Source: a virus. From it: a stretch of DNA of 64,000 nucleotides. The first letter of the stretch is position 1, and every line of letters begins with the position of its first letter. This document shows positions 30,887 through 41,119 of the stretch, one piece after another. The position numbers and the translations under genes were made by a program. The DNA is taken from positions 1 through 64,000 of IMG/VR virus record IMGVR_UViG_3300044492_000149; one strand, given 5' to 3'. The notes beneath the pieces are model-generated. The model made no database searches. It saw only the letters and a program-made list of their open reading frames with translations, and had not been told where the DNA came from.

Positions 30887-33765
30887 TGGGCATTCCACAG
30901 ATCTTCCCGCTGGCGCGGCTGAACATTGATCCTGAAACCGGCAAGCCGATTCAGGAAGTGATGTTCACCAACAGCAACGACCAGATGGTCGTTGTCACCG
31001 ACGGCAAGACGCTGGTCGGGCGCAGCGAGACTGATCGCGGCACCTCGACTGGGATCAAGATTCAAGAGCCGCTGTTTCTTTCCAACGGCGTGCTCGGCAG
31101 CTACGGCGGCACCGGCGGTGGCGAAGCAGGGCCACCCGGGCCGCCTGGGCCGGCGGGTCCGCAAGGGCCGGCAGGTCCAGCATCGACTGTGCCGGGACCG
31201 CCGGGAGCTACTGGTCCACAGGGTCCGGCGGGACCGACTGGAGCGGCCTCGACTGTGCCCGGGCCACAAGGGCCACAGGGGCCGGTAGGGCCACAGGGCG
31301 TCAAGGGTGACACGGGTGCTGCGTCCACTGTGCCAGGACCAGTCGGGCCGACTGGGCCACAGGGCGCCAAAGGCGACACCGGCGTGCAGGGGCCACAGGG
31401 TGTCAAGGGAGATCAGGGCACGCAGGGTGTCCAGGGGCCAAAAGGCGATCAGGGGGTGGAAGGACCCCAGGGCATCCAAGGCCCTATAGGGCCACAGGGC
31501 GCGACGGGCAGCGGCATTACGATGCAGGGGTCCGTACCTACGGAAGCTGACCTGCCGGCCACCGGCAACGCCCAGGGGGACGCCTACATCGTTCAGGCTG
31601 ACGACAGTTTGTGGATATGGGACAGCTCGGCGTGGGTCTCCGGCGGTTCGATCCAAGGTCCGCCCGGGTCACAGGGTCCACAGGGCACGGTCGGCCCACA
31701 AGGTCCGGCTGGTCCACAGGGCGATCAGGGCATCCAGGGCGCGCAAGGTGTCCAGGGTCCGATCGGCGCCACGGGGGCCGATAGCACGGTGCCAGGACCG
31801 GCCGGTCCTGCCGGACCGAAGGGCGACACGGGCGCAACAGGTGCGACGGGAGCCGACAGCACTGTTCCTGGGCCGCAAGGTCCGAAAGGTGATCCTGGCA
31901 CGACAGGAGCTACGGGTCCGCAAGGACCAGCCGGTGCGACTGGAGCTACTGGTGCAACGGGTCCGCAAGGGCCACAAGGTGTGCCTGGTGTAAACGCCGA
32001 TCCGAGTCTTTATGTCGCCAAGGCCGGCGATACGATGACCGGCGGGTTGGGCGTTGTTGGGCAAATCGCTAACCCGCCATCCGCTTCTGGCGTCTATAGC
32101 GGCACAGCCAGCAACTACGGCCAGATCAAAATTATGGGCCAGACCACCACTGGCTCGATCATCGACTTCATGGAGCCTGGGGACGGGTTAGTTTTCAAAG
32201 CGCGCATCATCTACACCGCCTCGATCAGTACGCTTGGCATTTCTGCTCCAAACCTCTCCTTCAGTGGCCCAGCGACCTTCAACAATGCTGTGGCGATGAC
32301 TGGCAACCTTACTGTCAGCGGAACGTCTACGCAGACCGGAACAGCATCATTCGCCAATGGTATTTCGCTGGGATCAGTTGCGGTTGCCAGTGGCACCGAC
32401 CTAAGCAAGCACATCAATCTCTATGGCAGCAACAGTTACGGCTTCAGCGTTACTGGCGGAACCCTGAACATTGTCGCCAGCAATGTCCTCGCAGCAACGC
32501 TGACTGGCACTCTTTCCACATTTAATGGAAACATGACTGTCAGCGGGGGAAACCTGACTGTCATCGGTAGCGCAGTCATCCAAGGTGCCCTCAATCTTGG
32601 ATCAGCCAACGGCCCGACGCGCGCCCTCTCGTTGGACGGCGCGAACATCTATATGTCGTTTAACACTGCTGGTGCCGAAGGTTTTCTAATCGGCAAGGAG
32701 GGCGACAACTCTACTGGTCGGTTGCTGATCTATAAGGCTGGCGTCTACACGATGACGATGAGCGCGGCTGGCCATACGGTGTGGTCCGGCAACATGACGG
32801 TTAGTGGCAACTTCAACACTAACCTTATCTCCGGAAGCCAGTTGAATACGACCGGCTATGTCATGCTCGGAAACAGCGATTACGGTCTTCTTTATTTCGG
32901 CAACACGGGTGGTCGTTATCTTCAGTACACAGGCGGCCAACTGAACTATGTCGGGCTTGGCACGCTCAACATGGGCGGCAATGCGATCACCGGCGTTGCT
33001 GGGTATAACGGCGGCGCGATCACTTGCACGACCATCAATACCCAAGGCAACACGATCACCGCTGGGTCGATCAACGGCACCACGCTCTCTGGTGGTACAG
33101 TATATATGCCTGATGCTAATAACTATCTCGTCAGCGACGGCAGCAACATAATCCTGCGATCCACCGGCGGTATGTTTTTCCAAAGTGTCGGTGGCATCAA
33201 TGATCGTCCGATTTATTGCGGATCGTTTACGACTTACGGCGGCGGTTTTGCTATGGCAGCCTCTGGTGGCGGCATCGCCTCTGATGGTGTGATCCAGACG
33301 GCAGCCTACGGCCAATGCCCAGGCGGTGGTGCTTGGCGCGACACTTCCGACGAGCGCATCAAAATTGTTCTGGGAGATTACAAGCACGGATTGAGCGAGA
33401 TCCTGGCCTTGCAGCCAAAGCGGTATCTGTTCAAGGGCAACGATACAATTAAGCCACCAGCGAATTCATCTGACAAAGCACTGGAGCAGGACGCTTCGGC
33501 TCCGGTTCTGCCGTACCGCAACTCAAATCATTACGACGCTGCTGTCGCCCAACAAGAATACGTCGGCCTCATTGCGCAAGAAGCCGAAGTGCCGATGCCG
33601 GAGCTGGTCACCTATCACGAAGGCTACGTTGACGGCGACAAGGTCGAGGATCTTCGCATCCTTGATAATTCGGCCCTGGTCTACGCCCTGGTCAACGCCG
33701 TCAAATCGCTGGCTGCCACCAACACCGCACTGGAAGCCCGCATCGCTGCCTTAGAAGGAGCCTGA
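30886..33765 (+). CDS. tail fibre with collagen-like repeats and S74 chaperone domain
   Basis: 959 aa from ATG 30886. N-terminal attachment region (1-80), two collagen-like Gly-X-Y blocks (about 82-205 and 260-365) split by a globular insert ([20 protein letters not shown]), then a long repetitive beta region. The C-terminus holds a peptidase S74 intramolecular chaperone ([10 protein letters not shown], Ser about 821, then [11 protein letters not shown]). Self-cleavage at that Ser would release about 138 residues after trimerisation. Receptor-binding fibre. Confidence 0.88.
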   Translation: MGIPQIFPLARLNIDPETGKPIQEVMFTNSNDQMVVVTDGKTLVGRSETDRGTSTGIKIQEPLFLSNGVLGSYGGTGGGEAGPPGPPGPAGPQGPAGPASTVPGPPGATGPQGPAGPTGAASTVPGPQGPQGPVGPQGVKGDTGAASTVPGPVGPTGPQGAKGDTGVQGPQGVKGDQGTQGVQGPKGDQGVEGPQGIQGPIGPQGATGSGITMQGSVPTEADLPATGNAQGDAYIVQADDSLWIWDSSAWVSGGSIQGPPGSQGPQGTVGPQGPAGPQGDQGIQGAQGVQGPIGATGADSTVPGPAGPAGPKGDTGATGATGADSTVPGPQGPKGDPGTTGATGPQGPAGATGATGATGPQGPQGVPGVNADPSLYVAKAGDTMTGGLGVVGQIANPPSASGVYSGTASNYGQIKIMGQTTTGSIIDFMEPGDGLVFKARIIYTASISTLGISAPNLSFSGPATFNNAVAMTGNLTVSGTSTQTGTASFANGISLGSVAVASGTDLSKHINLYGSNSYGFSVTGGTLNIVASNVLAATLTGTLSTFNGNMTVSGGNLTVIGSAVIQGALNLGSANGPTRALSLDGANIYMSFNTAGAEGFLIGKEGDNSTGRLLIYKAGVYTMTMSAAGHTVWSGNMTVSGNFNTNLISGSQLNTTGYVMLGNSDYGLLYFGNTGGRYLQYTGGQLNYVGLGTLNMGGNAITGVAGYNGGAITCTTINTQGNTITAGSINGTTLSGGTVYMPDANNYLVSDGSNIILRSTGGMFFQSVGGINDRPIYCGSFTTYGGGFAMAASGGGIASDGVIQTAAYGQCPGGGAWRDTSDERIKIVLGDYKHGLSEILALQPKRYLFKGNDTIKPPANSSDKALEQDASAPVLPYRNSNHYDAAVAQQEYVGLIAQEAEVPMPELVTYHEGYVDGDKVEDLRILDNSALVYALVNAVKSLAATNTALEARIAALEGA

Positions 33766-33766
33766 C

Positions 33767-34096
33767 ATGGCTTACGATTTTCCGGCCAATCCGACCGTCG
33801 ATCAAGTCTACATCACCAATACGCGGATCTACATTTGGAGCGGCTACGCTTGGATTAGCTCCGGCTCGACCAACGCTGTCGAGGATGTGTTCGTCAAGAA
33901 AGACGGCGACACTATGCGGGGAACGCTGGTGTTGAATGCCGATCCTGCCAATCCAATGGTCGCCGCCACTAAGCAATACGTCGATAACGAGATCGAAGCG
34001 TCCGTCCCATCAACTGGATTACCCGGTCAAGCTTTGGTGAAGAACGCTAGCAATGCGCCGACTTGGGGCTACCCGATCGACGGCGGAGAGGTCTAA
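33767..34096 (+). CDS. small fibre-associated protein
   Basis: 109 aa. Contains VYITNTRIYIWSGYAWIS (about 14-31), the ITNT-RIY-W-G-AW pattern of fibre N-terminal modules, and VFVKKDGDTMRGTLVLNADP (fibre linker motif KAGDTMTG-L). Probably a short attachment or assembly module between two large fibres. Confidence 0.7.
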   Translation: MAYDFPANPTVDQVYITNTRIYIWSGYAWISSGSTNAVEDVFVKKDGDTMRGTLVLNADPANPMVAATKQYVDNEIEASVPSTGLPGQALVKNASNAPTWGYPIDGGEV

Positions 34097-34100
34097 TTCC

Positions 34101-36665
34101 ATGACGCAGACTATTCAAATCAAGCGACGCATCACTGCCGCGGGTCAGCCGGACACCCTTGCGCCCGGTGAGTTGTTCCACAACAACATGGATAAGACGC
34201 TATCGGTTGGCGACTCAACTGGCGTTCCACAGCTCCTCGTCGGCTCCACGCGACAGGTCGAGATCGAAGGTACACAGACGATCAATGGCGTCAAGACGAT
34301 TCCGGTAGCAAACCTGAGGCTCCCTGGCGGCACCGCCAATCAATTCCTGAAGACCGACGGCATCGGCAACGTCAGCTTTGCGACCATTCCGCCGCCGATC
34401 CCGCCAATTCCAGCGACGCCGCCGGAGATGGATGCGGGCACGCGCAACGACGTTTACGGCACGCCAGCCAATACCCGAAGCCTGATCGGCGCCAGCGTCG
34501 CCACGTTGCAGACTACGGCCAAGACCGTGGTGCCAGCCATCAACGAGTTGCAGTCAGCTATTTCCCAGATGGGCACCGGCAATATTTTCGTTGGCCAATT
34601 CAGTGCTGCCGCAGGCACTATCACCTGGACCGCAGCTTCGGGCGCCAGCGGCAACACCCTGCCGGCCCCGGTCTCTGCTAACAAAGGTTGGCAGTTGATC
34701 TGCAACGTCAGCGGCGCGGTGCCGCCCGGTGGCGCTCCGGCTGGAACGTACTCCAGCAACGATTGGCTGCTCAGTGACGGCACCGCCTGGAATCACTTGG
34801 CGTTCGGCGGTTCTAGTACAATCTTGGCAGCGAACGTCACTGTCTCGCCCGCTGTCGCTGGCGGTAACAATGTTCAGGCATCGTTGGAGGGCCTGCAGAA
34901 CAACAAGGTCAATCGCGCTGGCGATACCATGACCGGACCGTTGACCGTTCCATCTTTCAACATATCTCCTCCTGCTGGTAATTATTCCGAACAGTATTTT
35001 TATTCTGGTGGTGTTGCGCGTTGGTTGCTCAGAGGCGGCGACCCGACCAACACGGCTAATCTTGAGATTCATCGCTACAATTCTGTCGGTGGGTATCTCG
35101 GCGCTGCGTTTAGCATCAACAACGCCACCGGAGCGATAACAGGCTACGGCGCGACAACCATCAACGGCACGTTGACGGCCAGCGGCAATATCACAAGCAG
35201 TGCGGCTGTGGTTGCCTACGGTGCGGTTTACTCTGGTCAAGGCGGCGTCGGCGGCACCGTTTATCTCGGCAACACCGGCACCCATTATCTGACGTTTGAC
35301 GGGACGCAATACGTCCTGGCGAATGCAAACTTGTCTACCGGCAACATCAGTTGCGGCTCGATCACAAATTCGGGCACCATGTATTTCGTCAACGGCAACA
35401 ATTACCTCATCACCGACGGCACCAACCTGATCGCACGGACGATCGGTTCGTTCTACGTCCAGAATACCGCTGGTGCGCTGGGTAACTTGATTACAGGATC
35501 GGCCAATCTAGGCGCTATTATTACAACTACGATCAACATGCAGGGCAATACGCTTACCGCAGGCCCGGTCAATTGTGGCTCTGTCACGGCCACCGGTAAT
35601 GTCGCTTCTTCAGGTTTTTTGAATGTTGGTTACACCACCGACTACGGCCTGATCTATTTCGGTAATACGGCTGGACGTTACATTGAACAGAACGGCGCGC
35701 AGTTTACCTTCGTCGGCGGCCGGCTCAACTGCAACAGCGACATCCACGCCGTCGGCAATCTGCACGCCGACGGCGGCAACATCTTCCTGGCCGGTCAAAA
35801 CTCGCTAACGCGAGCGGCCCCATACACCAATATCTATTCCGGTGGCAACATCTGTCTCATCGCTGGCGATGCTGGCGAGCCATCGAATTACTACCGCAAC
35901 TCGCGGCACATGCTTCAGAGCACGGCGGGAGCCGATTTTCTAACGGTGGATGGTTCTGGCTGCACGTCTTCTGGCTTTCTGAACGCTAATGGTAACATCA
36001 CCACCAACGGCCAATTGCGAGTGGGGGCAACCGCTGACAGCGGTCTGATCCATTTCGGCAGTACAAGCACTCGCTACATCTCGCAGAACGGTTCCGACGT
36101 TCAGTGGTACAATATCAATTTCACCGTTCCGCAAGGTAGTCTGCGTGCCGGCGGTGCTTTGTTTTGCAACGACACCGACTTCAGCAACGGCTGTTATATC
36201 TCTGCCGGTCTCGGCTACCAACCCGGCGGCGGTTCTTGGCGAGACAGCTCAGACGCTCGCATCAAGAACATCGTTGGCGACTACGCGCACGGCTTAGATG
36301 AAATACTGAGGCTGCAACCGAAGATATTCACCTACAAAGGCAACGACACCCGCACAGAACCTTCGAACATATCTGACGTTGAAGCCTCCCTTGGTAATTC
36401 TGCTGAAAGCCAGCCCGTCGTCAGTGTGCCTTACGGCAACTCGCCGCATCACAAAGCTGCCGTGGCGGGCAAAGAATTCATTGGCCTGATCGCGCAAGAG
36501 GCTGAAGGGCCGATGCCGGAGATGGTAGAGAATATCGTCGGCTACATCGACGGTATGTCAGTCGACGATCTGCGCAGCCTCGACACGACACCGTTGATTT
36601 TTGCCCTCGTCAACGCCGTCAAGACGCTGGCTGCTAGGGTTGAGGCTTTGGAGACTGGGACATGA
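34101..36665 (+). CDS. second large tail fibre with S74 chaperone domain
   Basis: 854 aa from ATG 34101. MTQTIQIKRRITAAGQPDTL start is an attachment domain shared with the next fibre (KVQILRTETANAPPSNLLPG). Then AGDTMTGPLTVPSF linker (about 272) and repetitive beta stalk. C-terminal S74 domain: WRDSSDARIK with Ser about 717, LQPKIFTYKGN, close paralog of the 30886 fibre's domain. Last residues form a short coiled coil (LAARVEALETG). Confidence 0.88.
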   Translation: MTQTIQIKRRITAAGQPDTLAPGELFHNNMDKTLSVGDSTGVPQLLVGSTRQVEIEGTQTINGVKTIPVANLRLPGGTANQFLKTDGIGNVSFATIPPPIPPIPATPPEMDAGTRNDVYGTPANTRSLIGASVATLQTTAKTVVPAINELQSAISQMGTGNIFVGQFSAAAGTITWTAASGASGNTLPAPVSANKGWQLICNVSGAVPPGGAPAGTYSSNDWLLSDGTAWNHLAFGGSSTILAANVTVSPAVAGGNNVQASLEGLQNNKVNRAGDTMTGPLTVPSFNISPPAGNYSEQYFYSGGVARWLLRGGDPTNTANLEIHRYNSVGGYLGAAFSINNATGAITGYGATTINGTLTASGNITSSAAVVAYGAVYSGQGGVGGTVYLGNTGTHYLTFDGTQYVLANANLSTGNISCGSITNSGTMYFVNGNNYLITDGTNLIARTIGSFYVQNTAGALGNLITGSANLGAIITTTINMQGNTLTAGPVNCGSVTATGNVASSGFLNVGYTTDYGLIYFGNTAGRYIEQNGAQFTFVGGRLNCNSDIHAVGNLHADGGNIFLAGQNSLTRAAPYTNIYSGGNICLIAGDAGEPSNYYRNSRHMLQSTAGADFLTVDGSGCTSSGFLNANGNITTNGQLRVGATADSGLIHFGSTSTRYISQNGSDVQWYNINFTVPQGSLRAGGALFCNDTDFSNGCYISAGLGYQPGGGSWRDSSDARIKNIVGDYAHGLDEILRLQPKIFTYKGNDTRTEPSNISDVEASLGNSAESQPVVSVPYGNSPHHKAAVAGKEFIGLIAQEAEGPMPEMVENIVGYIDGMSVDDLRSLDTTPLIFALVNAVKTLAARVEALETGT

Positions 36666-37900
36666 CCGGAAAAGTTCAGATCCTGCGAACTGAAACTGCC
36701 AACGCCCCGCCGTCTAACTTGCTGCCGGGCGAGCTGTGCATCGAAATGGCCGTGCCGACGCGGCTCTGGGTCGGCGTTCCAAATTACCTGGATGGCTCGG
36801 GCAAGAAGCTCTTGTTCGACAGCAGCAACACCCTGAACAACTACTACACCAAACCAGAATCGGATGCTCGCTTCGTCAAGATCCCCGGCGATACTATGAC
36901 CGGTACGCTGACGATCAACGCTGACCTTCGGCTCTGGGATGCGGGTGCTACTTATTACGGCACGCTCGGCCACCGGATCGCCCGCATACCCGACACCGGG
37001 CGGCTGCTGATCGGCGGCGGCCAGGACATCATCGAGTTCGATGCAGCCAATCCTATCAAGGCAATGAACTCACTCTACGTCGATCTGGACATCACCGCCA
37101 AAGGCAACATCGTTGCCGCCAAAGCGGTGAACGCCCTGGAGTCGATGTATTGCGGCGGTGCCATCTACAGCACCAATGGCAACATCATCAGTCAGGCCGA
37201 TCCGCTTTACGACCGCGCACAGTTTCTCATAACCGACGAGAACAAAGTCGTCCGAGTGGCGTTCTTCTGGCACCGCGCCGATAATCTTTTTGTCCTGCGC
37301 AACCAGTCGGCCGGATCGAACCCTGGTATAGATTTCAACGATTTCGTTTATTATGGCGTTGGCGCTTCCATCGTCCCCGGTCTTGGCATCAACGGCCGTG
37401 CTGGCACCGCCAGCGGGTCCATCGCGTCGGTCAACAATTTTGCTTGGGACGGTGCAAACCTAGGCGCTTACGTCGACGCTACTTTCATCGGCAACGTCAC
37501 CGTCAGCTCAGACTACCGCATTAAGAAAGACGTCCTGCCGTTGCCCTCGATGTGGGCAGCCGTAAAGGCGCTTAAGCCGATCAGCTACACGCATCGGGAT
37601 TTCACGTCACCAGCTGACATCGCCTATCGCGCTGATCTCGACAACGTCGCCAGGGAACGCGGCCAAACATTATCCGAAGGCGAGCAACGGACAGCACCTG
37701 CGGTAGTCGCTGACGACATCGAACGCTGGGGTTTCGTCGCCCACGAACTGCAGGAGACCCTGATCGAAAGCGTCGCCACCGGCGTCAAAGATTCGCCTGA
37801 CGTCATCCAGTCTCCTAATCCATGGCCCGTGATCGCCTCTCTGACCAAGGCTCTGCAGGAAGCGATGGCGCGCATCGAAGCCCTCGAAGCGAAAGCTTAA
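36662..37900 (+). CDS. third tail fibre with divergent S74 domain
   Basis: 412 aa, ATG overlaps the previous TGA. Attachment domain as above, PGDTMTGTLTINADLRLW linker near 78-95, short stalk, then VTVSSDYRIKKDVLPLPSMW (Ser about 283) followed by ALKPISYTHRDF, the S74 catalytic Ser-Asp pair in a different context. C-terminal coiled coil (MARIEALEAK). Confidence 0.85.
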   Translation: MTGKVQILRTETANAPPSNLLPGELCIEMAVPTRLWVGVPNYLDGSGKKLLFDSSNTLNNYYTKPESDARFVKIPGDTMTGTLTINADLRLWDAGATYYGTLGHRIARIPDTGRLLIGGGQDIIEFDAANPIKAMNSLYVDLDITAKGNIVAAKAVNALESMYCGGAIYSTNGNIISQADPLYDRAQFLITDENKVVRVAFFWHRADNLFVLRNQSAGSNPGIDFNDFVYYGVGASIVPGLGINGRAGTASGSIASVNNFAWDGANLGAYVDATFIGNVTVSSDYRIKKDVLPLPSMWAAVKALKPISYTHRDFTSPADIAYRADLDNVARERGQTLSEGEQRTAPAVVADDIERWGFVAHELQETLIESVATGVKDSPDVIQSPNPWPVIASLTKALQEAMARIEALEAKA

Positions 37901-37903
37901 TCC

Positions 37904-39151
37904 ATGACAGCAATGTTTCCAGATTCTGGCGTCCCTCCGGCAGACGCCAGGAACTCGACTGATCCGGTAACAACAGGTTGCGACGAGCTGTGGTACTCCA
38001 CGGGCCGTTGCGAGCCGCGCTTCGATCCGGCCGCTGCCAATGCCATGCTGTCCGAGTTGACTGCGCTGATCAACGCGGGCGAGGTTGTCTACAACTGTGC
38101 CTCGCTTAGTCAGGTACAGCTGGCGGTACGATATCTGATCCAGCGTGGCCTGCCAAAAGGTGCCGCTTTGGCTGGTGGACCGTTTGATTACATCTGCGCT
38201 CTTGATCCGACGCTTACCCGCTACAATGATTTCCTAACTCTGGTCGTCGTCCCTAACGCCAACAATCAAGGTCCAGTCACGCTCAATGTCGACAGTCATG
38301 GACCGGCTCAAGTGCTGCGTCCTGACGGTCAGCAACTATCACCGGCAGATCTCAAAGCCGGCATCCCGACTGTCATGACCTATTACGGCGGCTTCTGGTA
38401 TCTCAGCGGCGGCCAAGGCATGCCAGGAACCCAAGGCCCTCCTGGGCCGCAAGGCCCAATGGGGCCTCCTGGATCGAGCGGCGGCGCGGGTGCGAGTGGC
38501 GGCATACCGGATGTTGTCGTGTTCTCGGTTCACGGATCTTACAACTGGAACGTGCCCGCTGGCGTCTCAAAAATCTGGGTCAGAGTCGTGGGTGCGGGCG
38601 GTGGTTCGTTTCCTGGAGGCATCCCACCGAGAATTTTTGATGTTGATGATGGACACCTTATACCCGGCTACGAAATCCAACCAACTCCTGGAGGCGGCGG
38701 TGGCGGTGGCGGTGGTTGGACCGAAGGACCGCTGCATGTAACTCCAGGTCAAGCATTCACCGTGCTCGTCGGTCAGGGTGGACTCGACGGTAACACCAAT
38801 CTGGCGAACACAGGTCAGGCTGTCGGTGGCAATGGTGGCACCAGTTCTTTTGCTGGGTTCAGTGCGACCGGCGGCGGCGGCTCTGCTCGTACATCTGCTT
38901 CATTTGAAAACGGCGTCGCCCTAGGCGGCGGTAGGTCCGGCATGGGTGCTGGTGGCCCGCTTGCCGGTGGCTTAGGCCACGGTGACAGTTCTGCGCTTTG
39001 CGCTGCGGTAAATAACGGCGGCGGCCCGCTTGGTCCCGGTCACGGCGGCGACAACGAATACAACACGACACCCGTTTCACCTCCTGGAGGAGTAGACGTG
39101 ACCGGTCGTTCGAATTCCGGCAACGATGGAATGGTTGCAATCTATTACTAG
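37904..39151 (+). CDS. Gly-rich tail fibre/adhesin with collagen-like hinge
   Basis: 415 aa. The first ~170 residues (ELWYSTGRCEPRFDPAAANA ... YLIQRGL ... PFDYIC) are paralogous to the 39394 protein. A short collagen-like stretch follows (TQGPPGPQGPMGPPG, about 177-191), then VVFSVHGSYNWNVPAGVSKI and WVRVVGAGGG, leading into a Gly-rich domain to the end, as in phage adhesins with polyglycine sandwich tips. Confidence 0.8.
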   Translation: MTAMFPDSGVPPADARNSTDPVTTGCDELWYSTGRCEPRFDPAAANAMLSELTALINAGEVVYNCASLSQVQLAVRYLIQRGLPKGAALAGGPFDYICALDPTLTRYNDFLTLVVVPNANNQGPVTLNVDSHGPAQVLRPDGQQLSPADLKAGIPTVMTYYGGFWYLSGGQGMPGTQGPPGPQGPMGPPGSSGGAGASGGIPDVVVFSVHGSYNWNVPAGVSKIWVRVVGAGGGSFPGGIPPRIFDVDDGHLIPGYEIQPTPGGGGGGGGGWTEGPLHVTPGQAFTVLVGQGGLDGNTNLANTGQAVGGNGGTSSFAGFSATGGGGSARTSASFENGVALGGGRSGMGAGGPLAGGLGHGDSSALCAAVNNGGGPLGPGHGGDNEYNTTPVSPPGGVDVTGRSNSGNDGMVAIYY

Positions 39152-39160
39152 GGGGCAACG

Positions 39161-39397
39161 GTGGCAGACAAAACCTATGTGAGAGTGCAAAGCGGTTACG
39201 TCCACGAGCGGATAGTCCTGGACGAATCGGTCGATACCGCAACGCTCTTTCATTCGACGATTTACAACCAATTGATTGACGTGACGGCAACCGATCCGCA
39301 GCCAGACCAGAATTGGATTTACGAGAACGGAGAATTCAGACCTCCGGAAAGAAGACGCCTTGTAGAAGCCTTTCCCACTAAAGGGTCAACGCTATGA
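39161..39397 (+). CDS. small tail fibre assembly-type protein
   Basis: 78 aa from GTG 39161. MADKTYVRVQSGYVHERIVL and ATDPQPDQNWIYENGEFRPP: similar in style to short fibre-linked proteins placed between adhesin genes, where the D--P--G--Y--G-F-P pattern is common. Could be an assembly chaperone. Overlaps the next gene by 4 nt. Confidence 0.65.
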   Translation: MADKTYVRVQSGYVHERIVLDESVDTATLFHSTIYNQLIDVTATDPQPDQNWIYENGEFRPPERRRLVEAFPTKGSTL

Positions 39398-40758
39398 CAG
39401 CGATGTTTCCGATCACAGGCGTGCATTACACCGACGCCGAAAACAGTCTGCCCGACCCCGATACGATTAACTGCAAAGAGCTGTGGTACTCCACGTCTCG
39501 GTGTCAGCCGCGCTTCGATCCAGCGGCGGCCAACGCCGTGCTGGCGGAGCTGGTCAACACCATCAACAAAGGCGAGGTCAGCTACAACTGCGCCTATCTC
39601 GATCAATTGCAGCTGGCGGTGCGTTACCTGATCCAGCGCGGCCTGACCACGGGCACGCAGCTGCAGGCTGGGCCGTTCGATTACATCTGCTACACCGACC
39701 CGCCGCTGACTCGATACAACGATTTCCTAACTCTGGTCGTCCTGCCGGGACAAAGCAATCAAGGCAACACCCGGATCAACGTCGATAACCATGGTCTGGT
39801 CCAGCTTCTGCGAAACGACGGCCAGCAACTGGAGTCGCAAGATCTCAAGGTTGGCATCCCGGCGCTGATCAGCTACTGGCAGGGCAACTGGTACCACGTC
39901 GGCCTGGTGCAGTCACAAGTGCCGATCCTCATTCGAGGTGGCGTCGATCTCTGGATCAGGACCGACGGCAGCGACGTCACGGGCGACGGCAGCGCCAACA
40001 GTCCCGACAAGGCGTTCCGAACTATTCAAGGTGCTTGGCTGAAAGCCGGCGGCCGGTATGCTGCCACGCCACTGTTCACGATGAACTTCCGGCTCGGCAT
40101 CCCGGGCACTTATGACGGCGCTAATCTCGGGCCGTTCGGTGGCAACGTCACGTTAACTGGCGACGAAAGCAATCGCAGCGCCTACCGCATCTCCAGCGTT
40201 GAGATCGGCAACACTCGCCACGCCTCTTTCTCTTGTCAGGGTCTGAGCACGATCTCGTTCTACGGCCTGACCCTGTTGTGCGACATCGCGCCTAATCAGA
40301 TGCAGTGCTTCTACATCGGCAATTCTCAGGTTAATATCCAAAGCGTCGATTTCGAGACGACGGTTGCTAACCCTAATGCGGCCTGGGTCATCATCGGCGG
40401 CGGCAGCTTTGCGACGCGAAACGGCGACTTCTATTTCCGCGGCAACAACCTGACCATGGGCGCCGCTTTTTACGCCAAGGAAGGTTCTAATCTATTCATT
40501 GGCGGCAACAACAACGGCTCCCTGCCGGTGCCGCGGTTCTTCTTCAACGACATGCAGTTGGGTGGCGGCGCGTTCTACATCGCTTCGCGTCTGGCGGTGA
40601 TCCAGCAGGCAGGTCCGTCCAACGGAATAATTATGCCTGTCAACATCGTAGGTCCGCAATACTCGGTTGACACCAACTCCATTCTCACTGGCGGCGGCGT
40701 GGCGTTCCCTGGCAGTTCTGCAGGAGCAGTTTACAGCGGCGGCCAAGTCGTTCCTTAA
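39394..40758 (+). CDS. tail fibre / tailspike with beta-helix region
   Basis: 454 aa. N-terminal ~175 residues paralogous to the 37904 adhesin (ELWYSTSRCQPRFDPAAANA). After GVDLWIRTDGSDVTGDGSAN and KAFRTIQGAWLKAGG (about 186-220), a tailspike-like opening, comes a right-handed beta-helix-like region (VTLTGDESNRSAYRI and similar). No S74 domain. Could be a depolymerase or a passive receptor-binding protein; catalytic residues cannot be assigned. Confidence 0.78.
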   Translation: MTAMFPITGVHYTDAENSLPDPDTINCKELWYSTSRCQPRFDPAAANAVLAELVNTINKGEVSYNCAYLDQLQLAVRYLIQRGLTTGTQLQAGPFDYICYTDPPLTRYNDFLTLVVLPGQSNQGNTRINVDNHGLVQLLRNDGQQLESQDLKVGIPALISYWQGNWYHVGLVQSQVPILIRGGVDLWIRTDGSDVTGDGSANSPDKAFRTIQGAWLKAGGRYAATPLFTMNFRLGIPGTYDGANLGPFGGNVTLTGDESNRSAYRISSVEIGNTRHASFSCQGLSTISFYGLTLLCDIAPNQMQCFYIGNSQVNIQSVDFETTVANPNAAWVIIGGGSFATRNGDFYFRGNNLTMGAAFYAKEGSNLFIGGNNNGSLPVPRFFFNDMQLGGGAFYIASRLAVIQQAGPSNGIIMPVNIVGPQYSVDTNSILTGGGVAFPGSSAGAVYSGGQVVP

Positions 40759-40770
40759 GGAGCAGATCCC

Positions 40771-40932
40771 ATGGCTACAGTCGAAGAGTTGCAGACATCG
40801 TTGGACGCGCTGCGCGCCGAGTTCGAAGAATTCAAAGCCTATGCCATGCCAGTGATTGCTGGTCATCAGCCTGGGATAGCGCCCACGGCTAGTAAGTTCG
40901 ACAACCCGCCGACCCCCGAACCAAAACAATGA
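40771..40932 (+). CDS. small coiled-coil protein
   Basis: 53 aa, ATG 40771 with SD AAGGAG. VEELQTSLDALRAEFEEFKA is a short coiled coil; the C-terminal half is Pro-rich (PPTPEPKQ). Its stop overlaps the next ATG (CAATGA). Probably a fibre or lysis accessory; unknown. Confidence 0.6.
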   Translation: MATVEELQTSLDALRAEFEEFKAYAMPVIAGHQPGIAPTASKFDNPPTPEPKQ

Positions 40933-41108
40933 ACATCAAGTCCGTCGCCGGCGACGTCATCAGCGGCCTGAAGGGCGAACCAATCCTCCTGGTCGTCCTG
41001 TTGTTGAATGTCATCTTGGTCGGCGGCTTGGGTTACTTCCTGATCAAGTTTGGCGAAGCCAATGCTGAGCGCATGCAGCTGATCCTGAAAAGCTGCCTGC
41101 CAAACTAG
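40929..41108 (+). CDS. single-TM protein, candidate holin/lysis protein
   Basis: 59 aa. One TM helix about 19-39 (ILLVVLLLNVILVGGLGYFL), short charged C-terminus with one Cys. It sits 11 nt upstream of the endolysin gene and overlaps the previous gene, the usual place for a holin or pinholin. Function inferred from position and topology. Confidence 0.65.
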   Translation: MNIKSVAGDVISGLKGEPILLVVLLLNVILVGGLGYFLIKFGEANAERMQLILKSCLPN

Positions 41109-41119
41109 GAGTCACCACT

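Noticed and set aside
31120-32000. regularly repeated GGNCCNCAGGG-type sequence that could suggest a repeat array or CRISPR
   Set aside because: The repeats are codons of collagen-like Gly-X-Y blocks in a tail fibre; no constant repeats with unique spacers.
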